From positions 621,479 to 685,478 of the forward strand of contig CM030934.1 of NCBI GenBank assembly GCA_018136815.1: DNA of 64,000 bases. The letters run 5' to 3'. Source of the DNA: Isochrysis galbana (taxonomy: Eukaryota; Haptophyta; Isochrysidales; Isochrysidaceae). Under the pieces are notes generated by a model that had not been told where the DNA came from, searched no databases, and worked only from the letters and a program-made list of their open reading frames with translations. Positions 30,690-40,713 of this stretch are shown here, piece by piece (position 1 is the stretch's first letter; every line of letters starts with the position of its first letter). A program made the position numbers and the translations under genes.

Positions 30690-30990
30690 GCGTCCGAACG
30701 AGCGCATGACCACGTCAAGCGTACCAATGGCATCGCGGCCGGGCGCAAGCGAATCGAGGAGTTCCTCCGGTGCGAGGGGCGGTGGTGGGTCAGTGCCGGT
30801 GTGTGCCACCCTTAAGAACCCGCGTGCCACCTACCAGTGACCCCCCACCCTGCTCGCGAGAGCTCTAGGCTCTGCATGGCCACCATCTCCAGGCCATTCT
30901 TCGGCCGATCGCGGGCGATCGGACGTCGCGGAAGCTCCGCGTTTCTACTAGTGATGCGCCCCACATTCACCACTCTGATTCCCTCCCGTG
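30690..30990 (+). repeat. dispersed repeat matching 22349-22860 (inverted)
   Basis: Encodes fragments QASERAHDHVKRTNGI and VCATLKNPRATYQ in different frames, shared with the minus-strand copy at 22349-22860. Lies directly after the copia remnant and may be part of that element. Confidence 0.6.
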
Positions 30991-31284
30991 AGCGAACCCC
31001 TCAATCTCCCAAAATAGCCCGCCACGCGCGGGGGAAGGGAGGGGAGTCACTCACCGACGCCATTGCCCTGCTTCGTGGGGCGGGAGGGGGTCGTTCGGAG
31101 GGGGGAGGGAGTCGCCGGGGCAGGTAGGGGGGGGCCCTAAGGAATCCTTGGACACCCAGGGGAGGTGGGAAATAGTGGTTAAAATGAGTGAGTGACCGAG
31201 CTATTCCTATTCCCTTCCGTCCCCTCCGTTCCCATCTGAGGTAGTGGTAACTTCGGATCCGTCAGACTCGCGAGTCACAGAGAA
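30991..31284. other. no gene recognised; G-rich and shared short block
   Basis: G-rich to about 31137, then ccaggggaggtgggaaa(...)tggttaaaatgagt (31153-31188), a block also present at about 23872-23915. Confidence 0.4.
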
Positions 31285-31424
31285 GGGTGCCCCCCCGGTA
31301 TCCTGGTACTGTTTTTGGTACTGTTTTTCTCTGTTTTTCTATTTCTATGAATGCCAAAAACAGACTGTTTTTATCCTGTTTTTGGACGCCCCCCTACTGT
31401 TTTCCCCATCTAGGAACGTGTTGC
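31285..31424. repeat. CTGTTTTTGG-reiterated locus
   Basis: The word (a)CTGTTTTT(gg/ct) occurs six times on one strand or the other; the right end ttttccccatctagg resembles the TIR of the 3372-3554 MITE. The left end is degenerate. Confidence 0.45.
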
Positions 31425-31939
31425 GGTGGGCCCTGTCGGACCTGCGTGCGGTCCGGATCTGTCTGGTGGGGTCGGTCCGGATTTTGTTCTCTTCAGGCAG
31501 GCCGCGTGCGGGGCCCGCGCGTCGTCCGATGCCGCCCGTCGGGGGGGGCTCTCTCGGCGAGCGGCCCGCCCCCCCTCGACCTGGACCGGTCCCCCGCCCC
31601 CCCCCCCTTCCCTCCCCCCTCTTCCCCTTCCTTCCCCCCCCCCCCCCCCCACCCCCCACCCCCGCCCGCCCGCCCGCCCGCCCGCCCGCATGAGAGAGGG
31701 GTGGGACAGTTCCCGCCGCCGGCTTTGCCAGAAGCGCAGCACTCCACTCGCCAAATTCGCCTCTGCGGCGGGCGGCCTGCGAACGGAAGGCGTGCACTCC
31801 TTGCAGCCACCAAACCGCTTACGGCGCCTTTCTACGGTCTGCTACTGATCGGAGTCACAGCGGCTTCAAGGACGCATGAAAAACAAAGACGCTATCATCG
31901 TTACATCGCTCCATCTCTCCACTTCCCGATCGCCCGCCG
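31425..31939. other. no gene recognised; long C tracts
   Basis: C-rich runs near 31590-31680 with cccgcccg repeats. The flank of the Ser-Pro4 duplication begins near 31940. Confidence 0.4.
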
Positions 31940-32184
31940 AAGTAATCTCACTTGGGCTCGTCCGCCCGCCGATATCACAGCTCTTGTCTCCTCATTGCTG
32001 GCCGACGTTCAATAGACGCCATTGCGTATGGAAGACCAGCTTCCTTGCCCTCGTCCGCCGCTTTCTTCCACTGGCTTTCGTGCCTCACATCTCACGATTG
32101 GCGGGCACCTCTCTCATGGGAGAGCATCGCTACCAACACCACTCTCAGAACCACAAAGTCTCGCGCGGATGCTCTCGGCCATCC

Positions 32185-32200
32185 TGTATATAGATATATA
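32185..32200 (+). promoter_or_regulatory. TATA-like element of Ser-Pro4 gene 1
   Basis: tgtatatagatatata lies about 140 bp upstream of the ATG and is identical at 42455-42470 in the paralog. Promoter role inferred from position and composition. Confidence 0.45.
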
Positions 32201-32338
32201 GCCTTGACTTTCCTCACACTCGTACTCCCCACTCCTACCTCGGCCCTTCTCTCGCGGCCACTCCGCAGAGAGTGTGCACCCAGGTAGATTCGAGGGCCCG
32301 CCCACACCCCTCGCGTTGCGCTACTGCCTGGGGAGGCC

Positions 32339-34217
32339 ATGGCGGTCGACCTGCTCCTCCTCGCACTGATGGTCTCGGCGCAGGTTTCGCCCTCGCCGCC
32401 GCCGCCCTCGCCGCCGCCACCCTCTCCTCCACCGCCATCACCCCCTCCACCCTCTCCGCCCCCGCCGTCACCGCCCCCGCCCTCTCCACCACCGCCTTCT
32501 CCGCCGCCACCCTCGCCGCCGCCACCCTCTCCGCCACCGCCATCCCCACCCCCACCCTCTCCGCCACCGCCGTCGCCACCACCACCCTCTCCGCCCCCGC
32601 CCTCTCCGCCGCCTCCCTCTCCGCCGCCACCCTCTCCACCACCGCCGTCGCCACCGCCGCCGTCACCGCCGCCCCCGTCACCGCCCCCACCCTCTCCGCC
32701 ACCGCCCTCTCCGCCGCCTTCCCCGCCGCCACCCTCGCCGCCGCCGCCATCGCCGCCCCCGCCATCGCCGCCCCCGCCATCGCCGCCCCCGCCCTCCCCG
32801 CCGCCGCCATCGCCGCCGCCGCCCTCCCCACCGCCGCCCTCCCCGCCGCCGCCCTCCCCGCCGCCGCCCTCCCCGCCGCCGCCCTCCCCGCCGCCGCCCT
32901 CTCCGCCGCCTTCCCCTCCGCCCCCATCGCCGCCGCCCCCATCACCGCCGCCGCCGTCCCCGCCGCCGCCGTCCCCGCCGCCCCCGTCGCCGCCGCCCCC
33001 GTCGCCGCCGCCCCCGTCGCCGCCGCCCCCGTCGCCGCCGCCGCCCTCCCCGCCGCCGCCCTCCCCGCCGCCGCCCTCCCCGCCGCCGCCTTCCCCGCCG
33101 CCGCCCTCCCCGCCGCCGCCCTCCCCGCCGCCACCTTCCCCGCCGCCCCCATCTCCGCCGCCTTCACCGCCGCCCCCATCACCGCCGCCCCCATCACCGC
33201 CGCCCCCGTCGCCGCCGCCCCCGTCGCCGCCGCCGCCCTCCCCGCCGCCGCCCTCCCCGCCGCCGCCCTCCCCGCCGCCGCCCTCGCCGCCGCCGCCCTC
33301 CCCGCCGCCGCCCTCGCCGCCGCCGCCCTCCCCGCCGCCGCCCTCCCCGCCGCCGCCCTCGCCGCCGCCCCATCGCCGCCGCCGCCTTCCCCGCCGCCGC
33401 CATCGCCGCCGCCCCCATCGCCGCCGCCCCCATCGCCGCCGCCACCCTCTCCTCCACCGCCATCCCCCCCCCACCCTCTCCGCCGCCGCCATCGCCGCCC
33501 CCGCCCTCTCCGCCCCCGCCCTCGCCGCCGCCATCGCCGCCGCCATCGCCCCCACCCTTTGCGCCGCCGCCTTCCCCGCCACCCTTTGCGCCGCCGCCTT
33601 CCCCGCCACCCTTTCCGCCGCCGCCATCCCCGCCGCCGCCATCCCCGCCGCCGCCATCCCCGCCGCCGCCATCCCCGCCGCCGCCATCCCCGCCGCCGCC
33701 ATCCCCGCCGCCGCCATCCCCGCCGCCGCCATCCCCGCCGCCGCCATCCCCACCCCCCTCGTCGCCGCCTTCTCCGCCGCCTTGGTATGTTCAAGCTGGG
33801 CAAGTAACTATAATCATCGCTGCCGTCTTATACGCATTCCGGTCGCTTCTCGACTTCCTCTTCCCTTCGAGTCCGCCAAGTCCACCACCAGTCTCGCGGC
33901 CGCCACCGATCTCTCCACCACCCTCACCCCCCCAACCGCCATGTATTGGCAGCCTTGCTGCGGGCCGTACAATTCGCAATGGGCCAATTGGTAACCAGTG
34001 GTGCTATAACCTGGGGGTCTCGGCCTCAGCTGTCGAAAGCCAGGCCAATCGTGAGAAGTGCGAAGGTGCATACCTTGACCCAGCCTTTCCTTTGTCAACC
34101 TCCGCCAACGACTACGCCTACGACTGCTCGGGCGGTTGCAAGCTTTGCCAGTACGTCAAACAGGGGCTCTTCTACAAGTGCACGGCATCGGAAACAATCT
34201 ACTACAACTGCGATTAA
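32339..34217 (+). pseudogene. Ser-Pro4 (extensin/pherophorin-like) membrane protein gene 1, with two frame breaks
   Basis: Secreted or cell-surface Hyp-rich glycoprotein type. The start MAVDLLLLALMVSAQ is a short signal peptide, followed by about 1.4 kb of SPPPP repeats. The tail has a hydrophobic helix (VTIIIAAVLYAFRSLLDFLF), a short SPP stretch and a Cys-rich domain (WCYN, REKCEG, DCSGGCKLC) ending YYNCD at 34217. Two single-C deficits in C-rich units (about 33366-33372 and 33465-33475) shift the frame from SPPPP to Arg/His-rich and then into the frame of the C-terminal domain. With both shifts the tail is in frame only after two slips. They may be real mutations or errors in homopolymers; gene 2 reads through to the same tail. 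Confidence 0.75.
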
Positions 34218-34375
34218 GCTAATCCCTACACCTTCCTTTCATATGATCCTTCCCACTCTTTGACAATTGGAAGGGCCATTTTACTCGCGATGGGTCATGC
34301 CTCGAGCCGTACGCCGAGCGTTTCTTGATGTGGTGGCTTCTGGTTTTCTCGCTTCGATGCTCGGAGTCTACAAAA

Positions 34376-34480
34376 CCCAATTGCTCCGTCAGCCTGATAT
34401 CAGGTCCTGATATCATGATATCAGGTCCAGCACTCCTGATACCTGATATCAGGTCATGCCTTTATAAGTACGATTATAAG
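34376..34480. repeat. CCTGATATCAGG-reiterated locus
   Basis: Between 34392 and 34456 the palindromic word (C)CTGATATCAGG occurs four times, whole or partial. It starts exactly where homology between the two duplicated Ser-Pro4 regions fades. No coding. Confidence 0.5.
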
Positions 34481-35390
34481 TATTAAAGAATCAATTTGTC
34501 GCGAATATACAGCGGGGGAGGGAAGAGGCGGGAACGCGACACCCGTTCCTCGGCGGGCGAGGGGGCTGCATGGACATGGATGATGGTGAGAGTGACATGG
34601 GCTGGAGTGTATCGGGGATGCAGCCCTTGCGGGACCTGAAGGGCTCTGCCCTTGAGTGGTCTACGATCGAAGAGGCGAATGGCCGCCCCCCACGAGATAT
34701 CTTGGGACCGGAGAATGTTTTGGACGAATCTTCTTGCCGTCGGCCGAGGAGAGGCGGACGGAGAGAGAGAGTCTCGCAGAGCGACTGCAGAACGAGAAGT
34801 CGAAGTCATGCCGGTTTATTACCTTAAACGAGCCAACAATTATAGATACAGCAAAAACAAAATTCGAATCGCAAATTTCGAGATCAAAATCTGCAAACCT
34901 GGACTTGAGACCATGGGGAATTTGAATCTGTGTGTCTTGTGCGTCAGTGGCAACACGGGGAACTGTTCAATTGTAATTGTGAGCGCGCATCTTACACGAA
35001 TATTCATGCCTACAGCCTTCAGATGGGCAGAAATTGTCGGAGCGAAGCTCGTTTCCTCAGCGGAAACGAGCCGTGGAGGCGCACCGGCGGCTAGCGCGGC
35101 GCACGGCTCACCCGGGGAGCCCGGGACGGGCTCATCGGGGGAACGGGGAGGGCAAATGACGGGCATGTGAAATGGACGGGGAAGTGGCACGGAACGCGAA
35201 TCGGAGGGACGGAGGATGTAGGGAAGGGCGCGGCGAGCAGATACCGCTTGATTGGGACTCGTAGGGACTCGTAGACTCGAAAGGATGACTCGGAAGACTC
35301 GGGGCTTGGGGGTACTCAGGGGGCTGCAGGTCGCCAACAGGCGTTACCACGACACACAACACGCCGCCAGACAACCTGAACAAGTTCACA
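34481..35390 (-). other. distal LTR-like sequence of gypsy element 2 (boundary unknown)
   Basis: On minus it contains ATGCCCGTC (about 35160) and gcgctagccgccggtgcg, the module found after the element-1 LTR. At 34873-34908 (+) lies the motif atttcgaga(n)aaaatc(t/g)gc...gacttga, which recurs at 35761-35796 and 46917-46951. No protein domain recognised. Confidence 0.4.
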
Positions 35391-35725
35391 TCTCAACAAG
35401 TTGACCTCTCAACATGTTGACCTCTCAACATGTTGACCTCTCAACATGTTGACCTCTCAACAAGTTGGCCTCTCAACAAGTTGACCTCTCAACAAGTTGA
35501 CCTCTCAACAAGTTGACCTCTCAACAAGTTGACCCCTCAACAAGTTGACCCCTCAACAAGTTGACCTCTCAACAAGTTGACTTTAACCACTGAACAAGTT
35601 GACCCCTCAACATGTTGACCTCTCAACAAGTTGACTTTAACCACTGAACAAGTTGGCTCCACTCACCGAACAAGTTGGTTCCCGCCTGAACAAGTCGTGA
35701 ACAAGTTGGTTCCACCCTCAACAAG
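35391..35725 (-). repeat. 16-bp palindromic minisatellite inside the gypsy LTR
   Basis: About 20 units of CAACAAGTTGACCTCT (variants CAACATGTTGACCTCT and ...CCCCT), later with longer spacers (ctttaaccactgaa). The core TCAACATGTTGA is a perfect palindrome, the commoner TCAACAAGTTGA a near one. There are no unique spacers, so it is not a CRISPR array. Confidence 0.85.
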
Positions 35726-35917
35726 TTAATTCCAGGTAAAAGTAAAACTCAATTCCTTCGATTTTCGAGACGAAAATCGGCGAACCCGAACTTGAGCCCA
35801 GGGGGAATCCAAATCAACTCGCCTGGAGCGACCACGACGAACCTAGAAGACGGTGGATAACGAGGAAGGCTCGTACTCAGGCCGAAACATTCTTGCCCAA
35901 AGAGCCTGGATACAACA
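35726..35917 (-). mobile_element. start of the LTR of gypsy element 2
   Basis: The LTR begins TGTTGTATCC at 35917, right after a G6 polypurine tract (complement C6 at 35918-35923) with the same upstream 20 bases as element 1. The LTR continues through the minisatellite to an unknown end. Confidence 0.7.
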
Positions 35918-36189
35918 CCCCCCGACTCAAATCGAGACGTCTCCCGATGTCGAGCCGAAGACAGAAGACTACGTCAAGACGTATGCGGAGACTGAAGAAA
36001 CTGAGGGAGAACGTAACCCATGGATCCATTTGTTGAGCACAAAATCGGCAGCTTAGCGCGGCGGCTTCCGATTTTGTACGTCACATCCTGCCACTTTCTC
36101 CCTTTTACAGGAGTTCTGCTCGGACAGTTGCGCTGGGTTAGGGCGCTGACGAGACGCTACGTCTTCCTCCGTTCCTATACGATTTAGCG

Positions 36190-36890
36190 CTACGCATGAG
36201 AACGAGAACGCGTTCGGCTTGAAGGAAGGTCCGGGAGATTTTCCGTTGGGTTTAAGCTGTTTTGAGAAGATAACGAAGGAACGGGAACGGGCTGGGTTTC
36301 GGAAAGCTCCGAAGACGGAGACGAACGAGAGCGGTCGACGGCGAGGTCATAGGACTCGACCAAATCGGAGCACCGACGAAGCAATTCGATCCTAGGCTCC
36401 CAAGTAGCTTCGGAACGAGGGTAGCCGCGCCACTTGACGAGATATTTGCGCGACGATCCATCACCCTTATGACCGAGTAACTCTTCGACGAGATACTCAT
36501 CTGGTTCGACGGGAGACTCATCCACCACGGTGTAATACGGACGGAGGTTGGAGATATGGACTTCATCTTTGACTCGACGGTTCTCGAGGTCGCGGAGGCG
36601 ATAGCGCGTGGCCGAGATCGCTTCCTCTACTCGGTAGGGACCGGAGTAGAGGTATTGAAGTTTGTTAGCGTGGCCGGGGATTCGCTTGCACACCCGATCA
36701 CCAGGCTTGAAAATGATATCGAGACGAGATTTTTGAGCGGCCGAGCGCATAGACTCGCGCTGTGAACTTTGGGTGGCTTCGAGGGCACAACGCCACGATT
36801 CGAGGAGCTTCTTGTTGAGCTCGACGGCGTTCGACGGCGAGCGCGACGGTAGCGTGTCGGACACTGGCGTGGGGTCAGCCAGTTGAGCAG
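36190..36890 (-). pseudogene. gypsy element 2: integrase C-terminus + chromodomain
   Basis: Homologous to residues ~203-430 of the element-1 integrase: LNKKLLESWRCALEATQSS, PGDRVCKRIPGHANKLQYLY, SGPYRV, VHISNLRPYY, then chromodomain YLVKWRGY and ATWEPRIELLRRCSD. The core catalytic domain, RT, RNase H and protease are absent: gag-like sequence joins directly to this segment near 36890. A noncoding gap of about 270 bp leads to the polypurine tract. Confidence 0.85.
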
Positions 36891-37400
36891 GTTCGCGAAC
36901 ATCTTGTCCCAGTCTCTTTCGAGGCGTGCTTGGGCTTCTGTCTTTGGCCTGCTGGTCAGCGTGGCCAGCTCCTCGGCGCGGATACCTTTCGCTCCCACGA
37001 ACGTGATGGGGGCGACTGCAGCCGCGTAGCCGTGTCGACCTTGTCGTTCCGGATGATGGCCTCGAACCTTTGATTGATGTCGTGCGACATGTTCGGGTGA
37101 TCCCAAACAGAGGTCGCGTCCACGTTGGCGTCGCCCATCTTGCGGACGTATGCGCGCACGAGGTTCTTGGCCAACTCTTGAAGATCGGAGCCGGCTTCGC
37201 GAGCGACGAGTCGATCCCACTCCATGGACGCGGAGTCCTTCGCGAAGCCCGGGACGTTGGCCGCAAAGGTGGCGTCGCACTTGCGCAGCAGAACGTCGCA
37301 GGCCAGCGCCGGGTTCATGGACAAGACCGGGTCCTCGGCGAGGTCGAGGAGGAACGCGTAAATTCGTTGATTACCGGTCGCGCATAAATTGGCCGCCGCG
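36891..37400 (-). pseudogene. gypsy element 2: gag-like C-terminal part
   Basis: Continues the gag-like frame interrupted by the LINE: CATGNQRIYAFLLDLAED, VPGFAKDSASMEWDRLVARE, VRAYVRKMGDANVDA. A frame change near 37010 moves to ITFVGAKGIRAEELATL and RDWDKMFANLLNWL. It is called gag from its position before integrase sequence; no zinc knuckle is visible. Confidence 0.55.
37386..37400. repeat. left copy of the 15-bp LINE target duplication
   Basis: aaattggccgccgcg, identical to 40714-40728. Together they bracket the inserted LINE; each copy encodes the same gag residues on minus. Confidence 0.92.
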
Positions 37401-40400
37401 GCGCACACCCGAACTTGAAACCACGCTTTCCGACCGCCCCCTACACGATCTTGATAGGCGCAAGTTAGAGGGTCGTATCACGATCGACGAAACCACCCAG
37501 GCCATTAGGAGCATAGGCTCCGGGAAAAGCGCGGGCCCGGACGGCATCCCGGCGGAAGTATATAAGGCACACGAGGGCATAGTGGCACCGATACTAACCG
37601 AACTCTACAATCAATCCCTAGACACGGGCCTCCTCCCATTCACCATGAGAGAGGGGGACATAATATTGCTATACAAAAAAGAGGACGCACGAGACCCAAG
37701 GAACTATAGACCCATAACACTGTTACAATGTGATTATAAGATTCTGGCGAAAATACTAACTACTAGACTTAGCAAAGTGATTGGAAACATAATATCAAGC
37801 AACCAACTAGGATTCGTACCTAGGAGATTGATCAGCGAATCTACGCACCTACTCCAATTAACTAGGGCATACCTAGACGAAACGGGGGAGCCGGGCCTTC
37901 TCCTAGCACTAGACTGGGAGAAAGCATTCGACAGAGTCAGCTGGGAATTCTACCATCTCGCCCTACGCCTCTTAAACTTCGGCCCAGACTTCCAGCGATT
38001 GGCGAAAGCCATCACCAGCGATGCAGCGAAACCCATTCGGACGATAAAGATCAACGGCGGCCGTAGCTACCCCTTCACGGTCGGTAGCGGGATGCCTCAA
38101 GGATGCCCCCTGTCGCCACTCACCTTTCTTCTAACCACCGAAGCGCTGACGCGAGCCATTAACGAGGACCCCGACATCGAAGGAGTCGATCTCAACGGAT
38201 ACAACCTCAAAATAAACCAGTTCGCGGATGACACAGCCCTGATAACCAGGGACTACGCAAGCCTGAAGAAAGCACTCCAATGGGTGAAAGCCCACGAGCA
38301 AGCGACGGGAGGCAAAACCAACGAGTCTAAATTCCAAGGCATTAGGATGGGCTCACAATTAAGGACCAAACCACCGTGGGATATGCGCAAATATAACTGG
38401 ATCGAAAATGACCAATACCTCGTGATACTAGGCGTGCCACTAGGAGCCCCAGAGGCACTTAAGCCCTTTTGGAAAAAGCTAGCGGACAAAGTAGACAATA
38501 AAGCAGCCCAATTAGCGCCGTTCACACGCCATATGTCGATCTTCGGCAGGACTAATATAGTGAACTTTATAATTTACGGCACGCCTAGGTACTGGATGCA
38601 AACCTTAGCACCTCCCAAATGGTTCAACGCAAGAATCCAAAAAGCGGCGGACAAGATTCTTTGGGAAAGCCCCTACACAGGGAGGGAATACCAATGGGTG
38701 AAATACCCACACTACCCAATTAACAACACGCAGAACGCGACGCGCACGTTGGGAACAGGCCTACTAAACTGGACAAACCACGTAAAAGCTCTACAAGCTA
38801 AGTGGATACTAAACTACCTCAACGCAAGAAAAGCATCATGGAAGCACGCGCTAGACGCGTGGTTCTGCCGCACTGGGCTGGGTCGTGGCGCGGTCTTCTC
38901 CACAATTCCCCCCGCCTCTCTTACGCGCAGCCTCAGAGGTAACCCGGCACTTCCAATATTTTGGAAAGACGCGCTAAACACCTTTAGATCACTCGATATC
39001 CAGCGCTCCCGCCTATCGTTAGAGGGTGCGCTCTCGCAACCGATATGGTGCAACCCGCACGAACAACCGCCACGTATGCGCGCCGCTTGGGCAAGCCTAT
39101 GGCAATCCCTCCACACGCACGTCGTGCATAACGTGTTCAAGGATAACAACCTAGACACACCCTACACGAAAGAGGAATGCGCCCAATATCTAGACCACCT
39201 CCCGGAGATATTCGAACACGCGGGTAGCAAAATAACCAAGGAAAGCTTCTTAGACTCGTGGGCGTCGGTAGTACAACAAGCCTCGAGTCTCCTTGGAAAA
39301 GCGCAACTAGACCCGGCGCCCGGGTCTGACCCGGAGGGGACTAGCGAAAACGGAGCACGCGACAATAAGGCGGGCATTGAGGCCCCGCCGGAAATCAGAG
39401 TGTCCGATAACGAAACATACATAACTAAGATGAACAACATATGGATTCACACCAACACGAATTACCTCGGAGAGCCGGCCGACCGGACGGGGGTCGCGAC
39501 CCCAGAAGAAGCCCGACTATACCACCCCCCCGCTAGATGGGAGGGAGGGTTGAAAGGCCCCAAATACGCGGAATACCCGCTGGCGGACGAGTATACAATG
39601 GACGGTAAAAAACACCTGGACCTCACCACGGTCTCGGACATAGCACAGGTGCTAGAGAAAAACATACCAGATAACAAGCCCCAGCCGGCAAGCGAGGCAT
39701 GGGCCCGAAGAATCAACCTAACCCACGAGGAGTGGAAACACGTGGCCAGCTTATACACCCTACCCCTACTAAAACACACGGACAAACACCCACACTTCAA
39801 ACACATCACCCACAGGAGGATTGGCACGCGGAATCGCTTCGCCATGGCGACCACGAATACCTGCAGACTATGCGGAAAATACCACGAGAGCTCGACCCAC
39901 TTAGCCAGGTGCTCAGCCACGAAGCCAATCTTCGAGACCATAGAAGCGATAGCGGGTTTCACGCCGGAGCGCAAAAGGACAGCAACACAGAAAATAAAGG
40001 ACAGACTCTTCGCATACCCGAGTACACCGACGCCCGATAGCCTCAAAACCCTATACATAGTAGCATGGAGATACATAATAGGCGACTTCTACAAAGTCGA
40101 ATACGACAATCACCCCTTCCATTATATACCCGTCATCGAACGTACCTTGACCAGATTCACGATCCTCGTACGGGGCCTCGAAGCCTCTAACAAAACCTCG
40201 CCGGCACGTACGCACCAAGCCTCCAGAGGCAGAAAACCAAAGATTAAAGACGCAAGAGATCTTAGCGCCCCAATATTTAAGATGAATGACAAAGGTGTCC
40301 TCGCGATGAGCGTGAATCTGTCCCTGGTGGCACGCGCACTTGACATAGCGGGAAAGGTAGCCTGAAAACCAGACGAACACCACACCTCCACCCCCCCCCC

Positions 40401-40713
40401 AAAAAAAAAACCCAACAGCGCCGACCCGGTACATACATAACCCCGAGTCCGACTCTTAAGGTAACCCCAACCTTTAATACCCCAATAGAAGCCGATCGCT
40501 CGATGGCACGAGGGAAGGCCGAAGAGTCGACCGTCGGGGATCGGTGCACGCCGCCTGCCACTGGAAACCCCAAGTACTGGGCCCCTAAGTAGAGCACGAG
40601 GGGACGAGCCGCAAGGCGAGTGCGAGGGAGTGATAAGGGATGCGGGCGCGGCTGTCAGATGGAGGATGTCGGGGTCGCGCGCGCGATGAGAACATTAAGA
40701 AGTTTTTTTTTTT
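37401..40713 (+). mobile_element. LINE-A, 5' truncated, inserted in gypsy gag
   Basis: A 3.3-kb insertion bounded by the 15-bp direct repeats. It starts inside the coding region upstream of RT and ends with a 3'UTR containing GCCCCTAAGTAGAGCACGA (from 40581) and an oligo-T tail of 11 (40703-40713). It lacks the endonuclease domain, the usual result of incomplete target-primed reverse transcription. Confidence 0.92.
37402..40365 (+). pseudogene. LINE-A ORF2 fragment: RT through C-terminus, frame intact
   Basis: Open for about 987 codons from the insertion point (RTPELETTLSDRP) to the stop at 40363-40365. Matches the 7491-11756 protein from just before RT: GSGKSAGPDGIPAEVY, NYRPITLLQCDYK, ALDWEKAFDRVSWEF, MPQGCPLSPLTF, FADD (38221-38232), the zinc knuckle CRLCGKYHESSTHLARC, and YIVAWRYIIGDFYK near the end. 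It has no own start codon; an open frame continuing left into 37150 is flanking gypsy DNA in antisense. Absence of stops suggests a recent insertion. Confidence 0.9.

Larger units (their letters stand above)
31940..34375 (+). repeat. segmental duplication, left copy
   Basis: About 400 bp of 5' flank, the Ser-Pro4 gene and about 160 bp of 3' flank match 42208-46075 with few substitutions outside the repeat array. Homology begins at gtaatctcacttggg and fades after gatgctcggagtct. Confidence 0.9.

Noticed and set aside
32092-33807. Very long minus-strand Gly/Glu-, Ala/Met- and Arg/Trp-rich open frames across the Ser-Pro4 array (same at 42505-45491)
   Set aside because: They are translations of the stop-free GC repeat in other frames; only the plus-strand reading has a signal peptide and an intact unique C-terminal domain.
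35391-35725. Possible CRISPR array
   Set aside because: Units are contiguous 16-bp repeats without unique spacers, in a eukaryotic LTR.
37150-37401. N-terminal extension of the LINE-A frame
   Set aside because: It lies left of the target duplication and is antisense gypsy sequence, not part of the LINE.
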